58,158 bases of DNA from an uncultured Lachnospiraceae bacterium (GTDB taxonomy: Bacteria > Bacillota > Clostridia > Lachnospirales > Lachnospiraceae): assembly GCA_948470905.1 (NCBI GenBank), contig CAOKQK010000010.1, positions 1-58,158 of the forward strand. The letters are read 5' to 3'. Positions 24,358 to 34,659 of this stretch are shown one piece after another. The translations under genes were made by a program, and so were the position numbers. Under the pieces are notes generated by a model, which had not been told where the DNA came from, searched no databases, and was given only the letters and a program-made list of their open reading frames with translations. Numbering within the stretch: position 1 is the stretch's first letter; every line of letters begins with the position of its first letter.

Positions 24358-27174
24358 TTATTCTACCACGAAATTATCTTCTACAGAATAATAATTGCCT
24401 GAAGATTCTTCGCCGTTAAGGGAATAGCTGTAATAGAAATCAAAACCTGTTATTCCGGCAGGTGTCTTGGAGGTGCCGCTTCCTGTTGCATAATCCTTTG
24501 CCAGGTCTGCAGGCACGGTAAAGGTGACATGGATCACACCGTTTCCTTTATCCTCTGCCTTAAACTCAACTTCCTTTTCCTCGTACTCCTGATCGCCGTT
24601 GCGGGCACGCTCATAGTTGCAGCATACCACCTTATCCACCGTTATCTTGGTCAGCTCCGGCAGTGTCGCCGTAAAGTCAAAGGAACCTGTGTAAGAGCCG
24701 TCATCCTGCTTCTTGATCTTCTCATAGGTATACTTCACCGGCTGATCGTTAGTGCCGTCAGTCACGATAGACTGAGAAGTGGAAGCCCGGAAGAATGCAT
24801 CAAAGGAATAACGCTCTCCCTTATATACGATAGGATAAGCATCCGGATCGTTGGTGTCCGTACCCCAGCTCAGTGTAAAGCCGCCGGAAATCTTCTGGTC
24901 AGCAGACAGCACGTTCATGAAGGACAGGGGATCCAGGGTATTGCCGGAGACGGAACCCATACCTAAGTCAAACTGACCTACCATCATCTTGTTATAATAT
25001 ACATCTGACCAGTTGTTGCCAACCCAGAAATTAACGACGAGCTTATACTTGCCGCCGGATACGCTGGGATCATTGAAGGCATTCTCAATGTAAGCCTTGA
25101 TCTCATTGTGGGAATCTTCCTCATCTGACGGATACTGCCATGCAAACTCAATGGTGATCACAGTAGGATTCTCCGCTGTGCCGGGCTTGTATGCACCCTC
25201 CGCCTCAAGCTCGGTGAGAGCCATTCTGAAATAATCACGGGCAAGCTCCAGGGAATAGCCGTAACCGTCCGTCTCCTCCAGCTGGGAAGCGACAGCTTTC
25301 TTGTGCCCCTCTGTTTCGATATAAGGTGTACCTTCCTCAGGATTGGACATATAGTTGGAGGACAGGTAATTTGCCGAAGGGATCCTTCCTCTTGCGTTCG
25401 CATAAGATACACGGTCGATGGAATAGCGCATCGCCTGTATGAAATGCGTATTGCCAAGGACAGGCTTTACCTCCCAATAATCTGCCTTAGGAGTCTTGGT
25501 CACGCTGCCATCCTCGCCGAAGAGCGTCTCCCAGTCCTCCGCATTCAGGGCATTGGCATTCAGCTTGAACACGGATGTACCTGTGGTCTGCTTCGCACGG
25601 GGATCGTTGCGGTATTCGTCCATCATAGCCTGAGGGATAGCTGCCGCATCGGTATGTCCCGCCAGGAACTCATTGAAGGCTGCCGTATTGTCCGAGGCCG
25701 CTGCAGGGAAAATTTTAAAGTGAACACCCTCAATGCTGTACTTGGTATCAGCATACACATAATTGGGGTTCTTCTTGAATACCACTTCCTGCTCCTGGTT
25801 GTATGTCTCCAGGCACCAGGGGCCAAGAACCAGGGAATTGTCCACAGGTGTCTCGGTAGCGTCATTGTTAAAGCCCAGATAGTTCTGCACTGTCACAAGA
25901 TCCAGGAACTCCTGGGGAACCGGCATATGCAGGCCGCTGGAGATATAATACATTGCATAGAACTGGGAAAGAGGCTGCGTGAATTCCACCTCAAAATAAC
26001 TCTTTCCGTCCTCTACGTAGGTCTTGATGCCTACCTTATCCCACAGCTCCTGGCTGAAGCCGTTGGTCGTGCCATTATAGAATTCCTTCGCACCTTTGAT
26101 AGCGCCGGACTCCTGTGCTGCTGATTCAGCGCCTCTGTAGAGCTTGTTGCTCTGGTTGAGCATCATCTTGAAAGGCGTCTCATAATCCTCCAGGGCAACC
26201 TCCCTGTTGTTGAACGCAGCTCTGGAAGGGATCTTGGAGTTGGTAGAATACTTAAGCCCTTCCGCCCCGGTACGCACCTGGAATCTCCACTTGGTAGCGG
26301 TACCGTCCTTGTCGTCATCATTGAGAGCAACCGGCTTCTCCATTGCAAGCTCGGGAACCCACTCATAACCGTCCTTTGTCTCATTCATGAATGTAGTATA
26401 AAAGCTTGCCGCAATATAGCCAAAGAAATCGCTCACCTGACTGCCCTGGTCATTGTAATAATTCAGGGTTCCGGGATCGGAGGCGCTGAGACTGTGATAA
26501 TATCTCTTCCACGCAGGGTTGGTCTCATATTCCAGATCCCCCGTGATAGAACCCTCTGCCAGCGTACCGAAGCCGTAGCCTACGATATAATTCTCCGTAC
26601 CTGTAGTAACACGGGGATTGAACAACTGCATGACACCTGACTCAAACAGGGACACACCCGTACTGCCGGTCCTGATCCCATAGGTCTCCAGAATCCCCAG
26701 CATATCCGCTCTCTCATCATAATCCGCGCTAACAACGGAAATAAGCCCGTTCGCAACCGGGACACATGCAAGGATTGCATTGTATGCATCCTCATATGCC
26801 TTCTTTACCTCCGCCACGGTACCGGCGCCTTCGATCGCCGTCAGGCCTGCCGCCTTTGCCGCCTCAACCTTTGTCTTCTGATCCGCAGTGAGCTGATCCT
26901 GAATATCGGAAACCAGCAGCTCCAGGTCATGGCTGATATATGCCTTAAAGTCATCTGCCTCCATGTATGCGCCGTCCCAGTTTGCCGCCACATCAGGAGC
27001 CTGTGTCGCATCGGGGGGGGCGCTGGTGGGCGTATTGTCGGGCGCCGCTGTGTTTGACGAGGGAGCCGGTGTCGCTGTCGACTGGCTGTCGCCATTATTT
27101 TCCTTATCGCCGCACGCCGCCATGGAAACTACCATCGCAGATGCAAGCAGTAAGGCTAGTGCTTTCTTTTTCAT
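24358..27174 (-). CDS. oppA: Peptide-type extracellular solute-binding lipoprotein (SBP_bac_5), oversized
   Basis: A 938-residue lipoprotein, against about 550-600 for typical OppA. ATG 27174 has GAGGAG upstream and begins MKKKALALLLASAMVVSMAAC (lipobox with Cys near 21). The open frame extends 60 codons upstream into the leader and is not a plausible start. A Thr/Pro/Ala linker (about 25-60) and a helical region with two KVEAAKAAG-like segments precede the SBP_bac_5 fold (PELAMEKPVALNDD ... FQVRTGAEGLKYS ... QAMRYSIDRVSYANARG). A C-terminal beta segment (GSFDFTATLPELTKITVDKV) extends past the usual end. First gene of an operon with OppB, C, D and F; substrate could be peptides or another oligomer. 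Confidence 0.9.
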   Translation of the reverse strand: MKKKALALLLASAMVVSMAACGDKENNGDSQSTATPAPSSNTAAPDNTPTSAPPDATQAPDVAANWDGAYMEADDFKAYISHDLELLVSDIQDQLTADQKTKVEAAKAAGLTAIEGAGTVAEVKKAYEDAYNAILACVPVANGLISVVSADYDERADMLGILETYGIRTGSTGVSLFESGVMQLFNPRVTTGTENYIVGYGFGTLAEGSITGDLEYETNPAWKRYYHSLSASDPGTLNYYNDQGSQVSDFFGYIAASFYTTFMNETKDGYEWVPELAMEKPVALNDDDKDGTATKWRFQVRTGAEGLKYSTNSKIPSRAAFNNREVALEDYETPFKMMLNQSNKLYRGAESAAQESGAIKGAKEFYNGTTNGFSQELWDKVGIKTYVEDGKSYFEVEFTQPLSQFYAMYYISSGLHMPVPQEFLDLVTVQNYLGFNNDATETPVDNSLVLGPWCLETYNQEQEVVFKKNPNYVYADTKYSIEGVHFKIFPAAASDNTAAFNEFLAGHTDAAAIPQAMMDEYRNDPRAKQTTGTSVFKLNANALNAEDWETLFGEDGSVTKTPKADYWEVKPVLGNTHFIQAMRYSIDRVSYANARGRIPSANYLSSNYMSNPEEGTPYIETEGHKKAVASQLEETDGYGYSLELARDYFRMALTELEAEGAYKPGTAENPTVITIEFAWQYPSDEEDSHNEIKAYIENAFNDPSVSGGKYKLVVNFWVGNNWSDVYYNKMMVGQFDLGMGSVSGNTLDPLSFMNVLSADQKISGGFTLSWGTDTNDPDAYPIVYKGERYSFDAFFRASTSQSIVTDGTNDQPVKYTYEKIKKQDDGSYTGSFDFTATLPELTKITVDKVVCCNYERARNGDQEYEEKEVEFKAEDKGNGVIHVTFTVPADLAKDYATGSGTSKTPAGITGFDFYYSYSLNGEESSGNYYSVEDNFVVE

Positions 27175-27441
27175 AGCTTGTTCTCCTCTCTGCATATCAA
27201 ATATGCATACCTCACAGACAGACTGTATCCCTGACACTGCGTGATATCCTGTCCTGCCGGTTTTATCCAAACATACATGTATACAGTCCAGATTCACGTT
27301 CACTTTAAAATATGTAACAAAAAATTGCCTTGAACTACCCTGTTCCATGAACACCTTTGTTCAGAAAACACCCTTGTTCAACGCAGTTCTGCCATATCCT
27401 GTCACAAATACAATTTATCTGCTACATATATAACGCATATT

Positions 27442-27470
27442 ATTATACATACATCATATTACTTTGTCAA
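27442..27470 (-). promoter_or_regulatory. Perfect consensus promoter of the opp operon
   Basis: Minus strand TTGACA (27470-27465), 17-bp spacer, TATAAT (27447-27442). Transcription would start near 27435, giving a leader of about 260 nt before the ATG at 27174. No riboswitch class is recognised in that leader. Confidence 0.9.
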
Positions 27471-27540
27471 GCCCCGATCAAAAATCCGTACACAAACCTG
27501 TGTGTAATATATGGATGTCGGGGTAGCTCCTGATCTCTCT

Positions 27541-27655
27541 ATTCCCGCAGGCAATGAGCCGCAGGGCCACAATGTCCTAAAGGACATGCCTAAGCGTCCC
27601 CTGGGCGCATTGCGCTCTGCGGCATTGCAGGCTTACCCCGTTGCTTACAGCGTGG
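27541..27655. repeat. Dispersed repeat with palindromic segments downstream of eno
   Basis: The left part ATTCCCGCAGGCAATGAGCC (27541-27560) recurs almost identically at 32681-32700 (reverse) and 43975-43993. The right part, from TAAAGGACATGCC (about 27578) through GCGCATTGCGCTCTGCGGC to GTTGCTTACAGCG, recurs in inverted orientation at 58070-58158. It occupies the space between eno and the opp promoter. No classical terminator for eno is visible. Confidence 0.75.
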
Positions 27656-27664
27656 TTTTTAATT

Positions 27665-29017
<1,353 letters not shown>

Positions 29018-29235
29018 TTACTTTTTAGTGATTATCAGTATTTCCAGAGGAAGAAGTTCTATGCAGCGGGAAGGCTGTGTCCATGGGGCTTTTTTACAGC
29101 CGTCCACCTGCCCGCAACCGCCGATTGACAAATTGAATGGTGCCGGGTGGTTGCGCGCAACCTGTAAAATTGATAAACTGAACCCATCAGCAGTCGAAAG
29201 AACCGCCACCCGTCAGGGCAAGCTAAAACGGTTGG

Positions 29236-29297
29236 AACATAGTCCAGAAGCAACATAGTCCAGAATATGTTATGATTTCCGGATCATTTCCGGATCA
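29236..29297. promoter_or_regulatory. Two pairs of direct repeats in the eno/HTH divergent region
   Basis: AACATAGTCCAGAA at 29236-29249 and 29252-29265 (16-bp period), then TTTCCGGATCA at 29276-29286 and 29287-29297 (11-bp period). They lie just upstream of the HTH gene and are candidate operators. The rest of 28991-29355 holds leader sequence, including a TTGCGCGCAA palindrome (near 29150), and no gene. Confidence 0.45.
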
Positions 29298-29355
29298 CTG
29301 CTGCGAAAAACATAAACCTCACAAAAAATCACATTTAAAGAAAGGAAAGAAAATT

Positions 29356-30378
29356 ATGATCTTTGCAGACAAATTAATCCAGCTTCGCAAGAAAAGCGGC
29401 TGGTCTCAGGAGGAACTGGCAGAACAACTGGGCGTCACAAGACAGTCCGTCTCAAAATGGGAGGGCGCCCAGGCCGTACCCGACCTGGAAAAACTCCTTC
29501 GTCTCTCCGAGCTTTTTGGAGTCAGCATGGACTACCTGTTAAAGGACAACATCGAAACGGCAGAAAATATGGCTCCAGTAGAAGAAACGTCCTCCACAAG
29601 GCGGGTATCCATGGAGGAGGCATCCTCCTTCCTGCGCATCCGGGAGGCGGCGGCAAGACCTGTCGCCTATGCCACCCTGCTGTGCATCCTGTCACCGATC
29701 TGCCTCCTGATTTTGGGCGCCGCATGCGAGATACCCGCCTATGGCCTCGCCGAAAATGTAGCCGCCGGAATCGGGATGGTGGTATTGCTTGTGATCGTGG
29801 CTGCCGCCGTGGGCATCTTCATTTCTGTCGGCATGAAAAGCGCTCCCTTTGAATACCTGGAAAAAGAAATATTCGAGACAGAATACGGTGTCAGCGGTAT
29901 GGTAAAGGAACGCCGGGAAAAATTCAAAAATAACTATGTCAGAAACAACATCATCGGCGCCTGCCTGTGTGTCCTGTCCATGATACCGCTGTTTGCCGGA
30001 GCCGCGATCAACGACAGGGACGACCTGTTCCTGGTCTTCATGCTCTGCCTCACTCTGATACTGGCGGGCATAGGCGTAGTCTTCCTTGTCAAGGTCGGCG
30101 TCATCCAGGCAAGCTTTGAAAAGCTTCTCCAGGAGGGCGATTACACCAGGCGCAACAAAAAGAACAGCCCCATCCTGGCCACGGTGACAGCCGTCTACTG
30201 GCTGATCGTCACCGCCGCCTTTCTGGTGTATGTCTTCCTGGCAAAGGAAATTTTCTTTAAATCAGACAGCCATGGCATCTATAACTACAGCTGGATCCTG
30301 TGGGCAGTTGCCGGCGTGCTGTACCCTGCCGTTGTGGTCGTGACCAAGGCTCTTATCAACCGGAAAGCGGAAGCTTGA
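29356..30378 (+). CDS. XRE-family HTH regulator fused to a membrane domain
   Basis: A 340-residue protein. Residues 1-65 are a Cro/C1-type HTH (FADKLIQLRKKSGWSQEELAEQLGVTRQSVSKWEGAQAVPDLEKLLRLSELF, shown here only as its pattern: LxxLRKKxGWSQEELA then RQSVSKWE). A linker of about 45 residues follows, then six or so hydrophobic helices from about 110 (TLLCILSPICLLILGAAC; YPAVVVVTKALI at the end). This architecture is common in Firmicutes and is thought to sense membrane state or small ligands. ATG 29356 has AAAGGAAAG upstream; the longer frame lacks a binding site. Direct repeats upstream could be its own operators. It is one of few plus-strand genes here. Confidence 0.85.
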   Translation: MIFADKLIQLRKKSGWSQEELAEQLGVTRQSVSKWEGAQAVPDLEKLLRLSELFGVSMDYLLKDNIETAENMAPVEETSSTRRVSMEEASSFLRIREAAARPVAYATLLCILSPICLLILGAACEIPAYGLAENVAAGIGMVVLLVIVAAAVGIFISVGMKSAPFEYLEKEIFETEYGVSGMVKERREKFKNNYVRNNIIGACLCVLSMIPLFAGAAINDRDDLFLVFMLCLTLILAGIGVVFLVKVGVIQASFEKLLQEGDYTRRNKKNSPILATVTAVYWLIVTAAFLVYVFLAKEIFFKSDSHGIYNYSWILWAVAGVLYPAVVVVTKALINRKAEA

Positions 30379-30473
30379 CAATCGGCCTTCGGCTACCGCT
30401 TCCCGGCACAGGGTTCCCCGGTTTCCGATTGCTGATCTTCGGTTTTCGGCACAGGGCTTCCCGGCATTCTCTG

Positions 30474-31988
30474 TTAAGGCGTCAGCCGGTTGATGTCCCT
30501 GGGGAACAGGCTTGCCTGCCGGACGTTCTCAAATCCGAGAAGCCTGGCGGTAAGCCGCTCCAACCCCAGCCCCAGGCCTCCATGGGGCGGCATGCCGCAT
30601 TTGTGGATCATCAGGTAGCTCTCAAAGTCCTCCACATCCATGCCAAGCCGCTCCATCTTCTCCACCTGCATTTTATGATCATGAATACGCTGACCGCCGG
30701 TGGTAATCTCAAGCCCCCTGAAGATCAGGTCAAAACTCAGGGTTTCTCCCGGATTCTCCGGATCCTCCATCACATAAAAGGGACGCTTGGCGGCAGGGTA
30801 ATGGGTGACAAACACAAACTCCGACCCTGTCTTCTCCATAATGATGCGGGACAAAATCCTCTCCTCCTCCGGCTCAAAGTCATGACTGTCCCTTGTGAAA
30901 GCAGGCGCGCCGCCCGCTTGGTCTGCCCCTGCAGGCCGGCCTGGTTTTTTACCCGCCGCCGAAGCATTTGCCTCTGTCAAGCCGGTTCTTTCTGCAAATA
31001 CTTTTTCCGCCACAAGGGATTTCGCCTTGGAAAATTTTATCCTGGGTATTTCCCCAACCTCCGGCAGCGCGACCTCCAGCAGCTGTAATTCTTCCCCGTA
31101 TTCCTCCCTCAGCATCGCAAACGCCGAACGGAGCATCCCTGTCTCCATGTCCATCAGCTCCTCAAAGCCCTCTATATAACCCATTTCAAAATCTACTCCC
31201 GTGTACTCATTCAGGTGTCTTGCCGTATCGTGCTTCTCCGCCCGGAACACCGGGCCCACCTCATACACCCTCTCAAATACCCCCACCATCATCTGCTTAT
31301 AAAACTGCGGGCTCTGGGCAAGATAAGCCTCCCTGCCGAAATAATCCAGCTTAAAAATATTGGCGCCGCCCTCCGCTCCTTCCCTGACAATCTTGGGCGT
31401 ATGGACCTCCGTGAAATGCTCCGACTCCAAAAACCTCCTGATCCCCCTCAGCAGCCCCTCCTGCAGTTTGAACACCGCCCGCTCCCTCTGGTTTCTCAGG
31501 GTCAGCGGGCGGTAGTCCAGCCTGTTCTCCAGGGATGCCTCTACCTTTTTGCGGTTCATCACAATGGGCATCTGCGCGGTCGGCCTGGAAAGCACCTCAA
31601 TCCCTGTAATATGAAGCTCCGCCCCTGATTTAGCCCTTGGCTCCTCCATGACCCTGGCAGATATTTTAATGCATGCCTCCTCTAACAGCTGATCCGCCAG
31701 CTCCCTTTCTTCGCACACACATTGGAAAATATGCCTCCCCGTCCTTAAGAGCACAAAACAGAAGCCGCTCATTTTCCTGATGTTGTAAACGCTGCCTTTG
31801 AGCGTCACCGTCCTGCCCACACAGCTTTTTAAGTCCTCCGGCGCTGTCATGCTGATATCGCATGGCACTGCGCCACTGTGATTATCACGTTGTCCTGCGT
31901 TACCATGATTATCACATTGCCCTTCGCCGCCATAATTATCACATTGCCCTGTACTGCCATAATTTTGTCTGTCCATATCATTCTCCAT
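30474..31988 (-). CDS. aspS: Archaeal-type aspartyl-tRNA synthetase (AspS2; probably Asp-tRNA(Asn)-forming)
   Basis: A 504-residue class II synthetase. OB-fold anticodon domain (about 47-150: GRTVTLKGSVYNIRKMSGFCFV), then the catalytic core: EVHTPKIVREGAEGGANIF, AQSPQFYKQMM, motif 2 FRAEKHDTARHLNEYTGVDFE, motif 3 GLGLERLTARLLG. Sequence pattern is that of archaeal AspRS, which in clostridia is often a second, non-discriminating enzyme feeding GatCAB; AsnRS is the main alternative. Odd features: N-terminal nine-residue tandem repeats GQCDNYGGE / GQCDNHGNA / GQRDNHSGA (about 14-40), and a low-complexity Gly/Ala/Pro insertion near 345-375. The start at 31988, or ATG 31976 (GGAG six bases upstream), includes the repeats in the protein. 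Confidence 0.88.
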   Translation of the reverse strand: MENDMDRQNYGSTGQCDNYGGEGQCDNHGNAGQRDNHSGAVPCDISMTAPEDLKSCVGRTVTLKGSVYNIRKMSGFCFVLLRTGRHIFQCVCEERELADQLLEEACIKISARVMEEPRAKSGAELHITGIEVLSRPTAQMPIVMNRKKVEASLENRLDYRPLTLRNQRERAVFKLQEGLLRGIRRFLESEHFTEVHTPKIVREGAEGGANIFKLDYFGREAYLAQSPQFYKQMMVGVFERVYEVGPVFRAEKHDTARHLNEYTGVDFEMGYIEGFEELMDMETGMLRSAFAMLREEYGEELQLLEVALPEVGEIPRIKFSKAKSLVAEKVFAERTGLTEANASAAGKKPGRPAGADQAGGAPAFTRDSHDFEPEEERILSRIIMEKTGSEFVFVTHYPAAKRPFYVMEDPENPGETLSFDLIFRGLEITTGGQRIHDHKMQVEKMERLGMDVEDFESYLMIHKCGMPPHGGLGLGLERLTARLLGFENVRQASLFPRDINRLTP

Positions 31989-32102
31989 TCCGCCGTCCCT
32001 GCAGGAACGGCATACACAATAGGATCAAAATATGATTCTATTATTATCCAGTTCTATCATAGAATCCAAGACAGAATCCTATGATCAAGCTTCTATAGTC
32101 AA

Positions 32103-32175
32103 CATCCCCGCTGCAGGCAGCGGGGCATAACGCTCTGTGGCGCATTCCGTTCGCTGTGCCGCAGGATTGACACTC
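32103..32175. repeat. Hairpin CCCCGCTGC-AG-GCAGCGGGG and degenerate dispersed repeat
   Basis: A perfect hairpin at about 32107-32127 begins like the repeat at 58074 (CCCCGCTGCA-GCA) and continues with a partial match (GCTCTGTGGCGCATT). It lies upstream of aspS and is probably a decayed member of the 27.6/58.1-kb family. Confidence 0.4.
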
Positions 32176-32179
32176 CGCA

Positions 32180-32595
32180 TCAAACCGCAGTAAATTTATC
32201 CATCAGGGCATCGTCTTTATGCCACATATTATCACCTTCTTTCACAGTGCCAGCCAGGAACTGTTCAATACGCCCCGGACACAAACCCTCGCGGGTCCCC
32301 ATGCCGCGCCAGCAGCAACCTTCCAGCAGGTCTGTACATCAAAAAAACCATCAACCGTATCCCTACAGTTCATGGTTTCTTCCTCACATCTCAGAATTGG
32401 CACCCGGAATTTCCTGCGCCCACAATCCCACAACAGACGGCGGGAGGCCGGCCTGCACATCTTTCGGCATGGCGCCACACACGGGTACATCCAGAAACCA
32501 CGACAGCAGAACCGCGCCTGCAGCCGTGGCAATACCGGCTACAAGCGCTCCCTATCGTCGTCCCTGTGAAGCGTTGCCTTCATCATGAAAAACAT
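32180..32595 (-). pseudogene. Possible decayed or frameshifted small membrane-protein gene
   Basis: Between aspS and gpmI the minus strand has an ATG at 32595 preceded by GGAAGAGG (MFFMMKATLHRDDD...), stopping after 18 codons. A one-base shift opens a hydrophobic stretch (ALVAGIATAAGAVLLSWFLDV, 21 residues in full, here trimmed in meaning to a single membrane span) ending about 50 residues on. Later frames give a 43-codon ORF at 32372 with GAGGAAG upstream and a tail FLAGTVKEGDN-WHKDDALMDKF ending at 32180. No family is recognised. The pattern of separated coding-like frames suggests decay; it may also be noncoding. Confidence 0.3.
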
Positions 32596-32680
32596 ATTTT
32601 GCCTCTTCCTTGTGATTTATATTAATCAAAAACCCCGCGGCATTCGTCAAGGTCCCAGAGAAGTAAACTTCTCGAACTTT

Positions 32681-32760
32681 GACTCATTGCCCGCGGGAAT
32701 AAATTATATCATGACGCTTCGCCCCAGCCCCGCCGCAAAAAGGCTGGGGCTGAAACCACC
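32681..32760. repeat. Copy of the ATTCCCGCGGGCAATGAGTC repeat and a GC-rich hairpin
   Basis: GACTCATTGCCCGCGGGAAT (32681-32700) is the reverse of the element at 43975-43993. About 20 bp on, GCCCCAGCC ... GGCTGGGGC (about 32721-32750) forms a 9-bp stem downstream of gpmI. A degenerate AGTTCCGTGACCTG palindrome of the 18.05-kb family follows at about 32768-32810. Confidence 0.6.
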
Positions 32761-32807
32761 GTCCATGGTATTTCGTAAGAGTTCCGTGACCTGCCCAAAC
32801 CGTTACA

Positions 32808-34352
32808 TTACTTCCTCACCAGCAGCGATTTTCCCGTCATCTCCGCCGGCTGCTGCATCCCCATGATCTGGATCAGAGTGGGCACAATGTCCGCCAGGCA
32901 GCCATTCTCCCTGAGAGTGTAAGACTCGTCATAATTTACAAGGATGAACGGCACCTGGTTGGTGGTGTGTGCAGTAAAGGGCTCCCCTGTCCCATAGTCC
33001 ACCAGCATCTCCGCATTGCCGTGGTCAGCGCAGATGAACATCACGCCGTCCACATCCTTTATTGCCTCCACAGCCTTGCCAACGCACTCGTCCACCGCCT
33101 CACATGCCTTAATTGCGGCATCCAGCACGCCGGTATGCCCTACCATGTCAGGATTGGCAAAGTTGATAATGATCACGTCATATTTGCCGGAGCGGATGGC
33201 GCCGCAGAGCTTGTCGCAGACCTGGTATGCGCTCATCTCCGGTTTTAAATCATAAGTCGCAACCTCCTTGGGCGAATTTACCAGCACCCTGTCCTCACCG
33301 GGATTGGGCTCCTCCACCCCTCCGTTAAAGAAGAATGTCACATGGGCATATTTCTCCGTCTCCGCAATGCGGGCCTGTTTCAGGTTATTTGCCGCCAGCC
33401 ACTGCCCGAAAGTATTGTCCACGGACTGCTTCTCAAAAGCCACCTCCTTATTGGGGATGGTGGGATCATAGTCAGAAAAGCACACAAAGGTGACGTCCTT
33501 TCTTGCCCCTCTGTCAAATCCCTTGAAATCGTCGTCACAAAACGCCCGTGTGATCTCCCTTGCGCGGTCGGGACGGAAGTTAAAGAAAATGACGGAATCC
33601 TTATCCCGCACCAGGGCCACAGGCTGTCCGCCCTCCACTGCCAGGGTAGGCTTTACGAACTCATCCGTCTCCTCCCTGTCGTAGGACTCCTGGATTGCAC
33701 AGATGCCGCAGGCTGCCGTAAGCCCTTCCCCTTTGGTCATGGCGTCATAGGCAAGCTTCACCCTGTCCCAGTTGTTGTCCCTGTCCATCACGTAATAACG
33801 CCCCATGACGGAAGCGATCTTCCCCACGCCGATCTTCTCCATCTGGGCATTCAGCGCCTGGGCGTATTCTTTTCCGCTGGCAGGAGGCGTATCGCGCCCG
33901 TCCAGGAAGCAGTGTACGTAAACCTTTTCCAGGCCATTTCTCTTTGCCAGCTCCAGAAGGCCGTAAAGATGGGTATTGTGGCTGTGGACGCCTCCGTCGG
34001 ACAAGAGTCCCATCAGATGCAGGGCGCTGCCGTTTTTCCTGCAGTTCTCCACCGCCGCAAGGAGCGCGGGATTCTCAAAAAAAGTCCCGTCCTGGATCTC
34101 CTTGGTGATCCTGGTCAGCTCCTGATACACGATGCGCCCTGCGCCCATGTTCAGGTGCCCCACCTCCGAGTTGCCCATCTGCCCTTCAGGCAGCCCTACC
34201 GCCATCCCGCTGGCATTACCCCTGACAAAAGGGCACTCCTTCATCAGCCTGTCCATCACCGGCGTCTTCGCCAGCGCAACCGCGTTGCCCTCGGTCTTCT
34301 CATTGAGGCCGTAACCGTCCAAGATCATCAAAACTGCAGGTTTCTTGCTCAT
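32808..34352 (-). CDS. gpmI: 2,3-bisphosphoglycerate-independent phosphoglycerate mutase
   Basis: A 514-residue Mn-dependent enzyme that interconverts 3- and 2-phosphoglycerate. Alkaline-phosphatase-like fold: N-terminal metal ligand in VLMILDGYGLN, phospho-serine in GQMGNSEVGHLNMGAGR (Ser near 62), HCFLDGRDTPP, FNFRPDRAREIT, and the second metal cluster in NFANPDMVGHTG and ADHGNAE-x-M. Length is normal. AGGAGG lies seven bases before the ATG at 34352, and a promoter at 34430-34458 precedes it. It catalyses the step before enolase, which is encoded nearby. Confidence 0.97.
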   Translation of the reverse strand: MSKKPAVLMILDGYGLNEKTEGNAVALAKTPVMDRLMKECPFVRGNASGMAVGLPEGQMGNSEVGHLNMGAGRIVYQELTRITKEIQDGTFFENPALLAAVENCRKNGSALHLMGLLSDGGVHSHNTHLYGLLELAKRNGLEKVYVHCFLDGRDTPPASGKEYAQALNAQMEKIGVGKIASVMGRYYVMDRDNNWDRVKLAYDAMTKGEGLTAACGICAIQESYDREETDEFVKPTLAVEGGQPVALVRDKDSVIFFNFRPDRAREITRAFCDDDFKGFDRGARKDVTFVCFSDYDPTIPNKEVAFEKQSVDNTFGQWLAANNLKQARIAETEKYAHVTFFFNGGVEEPNPGEDRVLVNSPKEVATYDLKPEMSAYQVCDKLCGAIRSGKYDVIIINFANPDMVGHTGVLDAAIKACEAVDECVGKAVEAIKDVDGVMFICADHGNAEMLVDYGTGEPFTAHTTNQVPFILVNYDESYTLRENGCLADIVPTLIQIMGMQQPAEMTGKSLLVRK

Positions 34353-34429
34353 TTCATACCTCCTGGTAATCTGTATTCTTTCATCAATATTACATTACTT
34401 TTTTACGATATATGTTTTTCTGTTTCAAC

Positions 34430-34458
34430 ATTATACTCTTAAACAGCCTGCTGCGCAA
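34430..34458 (-). promoter_or_regulatory. Probable gpmI promoter
   Basis: Minus strand TTGCGC (34458-34453), 17-bp spacer, TATAAT (34435-34430). Confidence 0.6.
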
Positions 34459-34496
34459 GAGTTAAGTTCTTATTTCTTCCCTGCTGCAGGCATAGG

Positions 34497-34622
34497 TAAC
34501 ACAGTTCTCACAAAATCGCACATAGACGCGATTTTGCGAGACTTGCAGGCGCCAAAATGAGTTGAAGACTCATTTTGTGTGCATCAGCATAACAGTTCAG
34601 CGATCTGTCTGAACTGCTACAA
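34497..34622. repeat. Multi-hairpin dispersed repeat (GTAAC/AGTTC family)
   Basis: The outer GTAACACAGTTC and GAACTGCTAC are complementary. Enclosed are three hairpins: CAAAATCGC/GCGATTTTG, CAAAATGAGT/ACTCATTTTG and AACAGTTCAG/CTGAACTG. The architecture and terminal sequence match the cloverleaf element at 1212-1373. It lies between the divergent gpmI and CDF promoters. Confidence 0.7.
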
Positions 34623-34659
34623 CGCAACAGCTCAAAATTACCAAAAACCTGAAAAATAC

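Noticed and set aside
27175-27354. 60-codon N-terminal extension of the OppA-like protein
   Set aside because: It lies in the leader downstream of a perfect promoter; the lipoprotein signal begins at 27174 with GAGGAG.
31989-32100. T-box leader before aspS
   Set aside because: No T-box bulge sequence or specifier-loop architecture is seen; only short inverted repeats around GGATTCTATGATAGAA.
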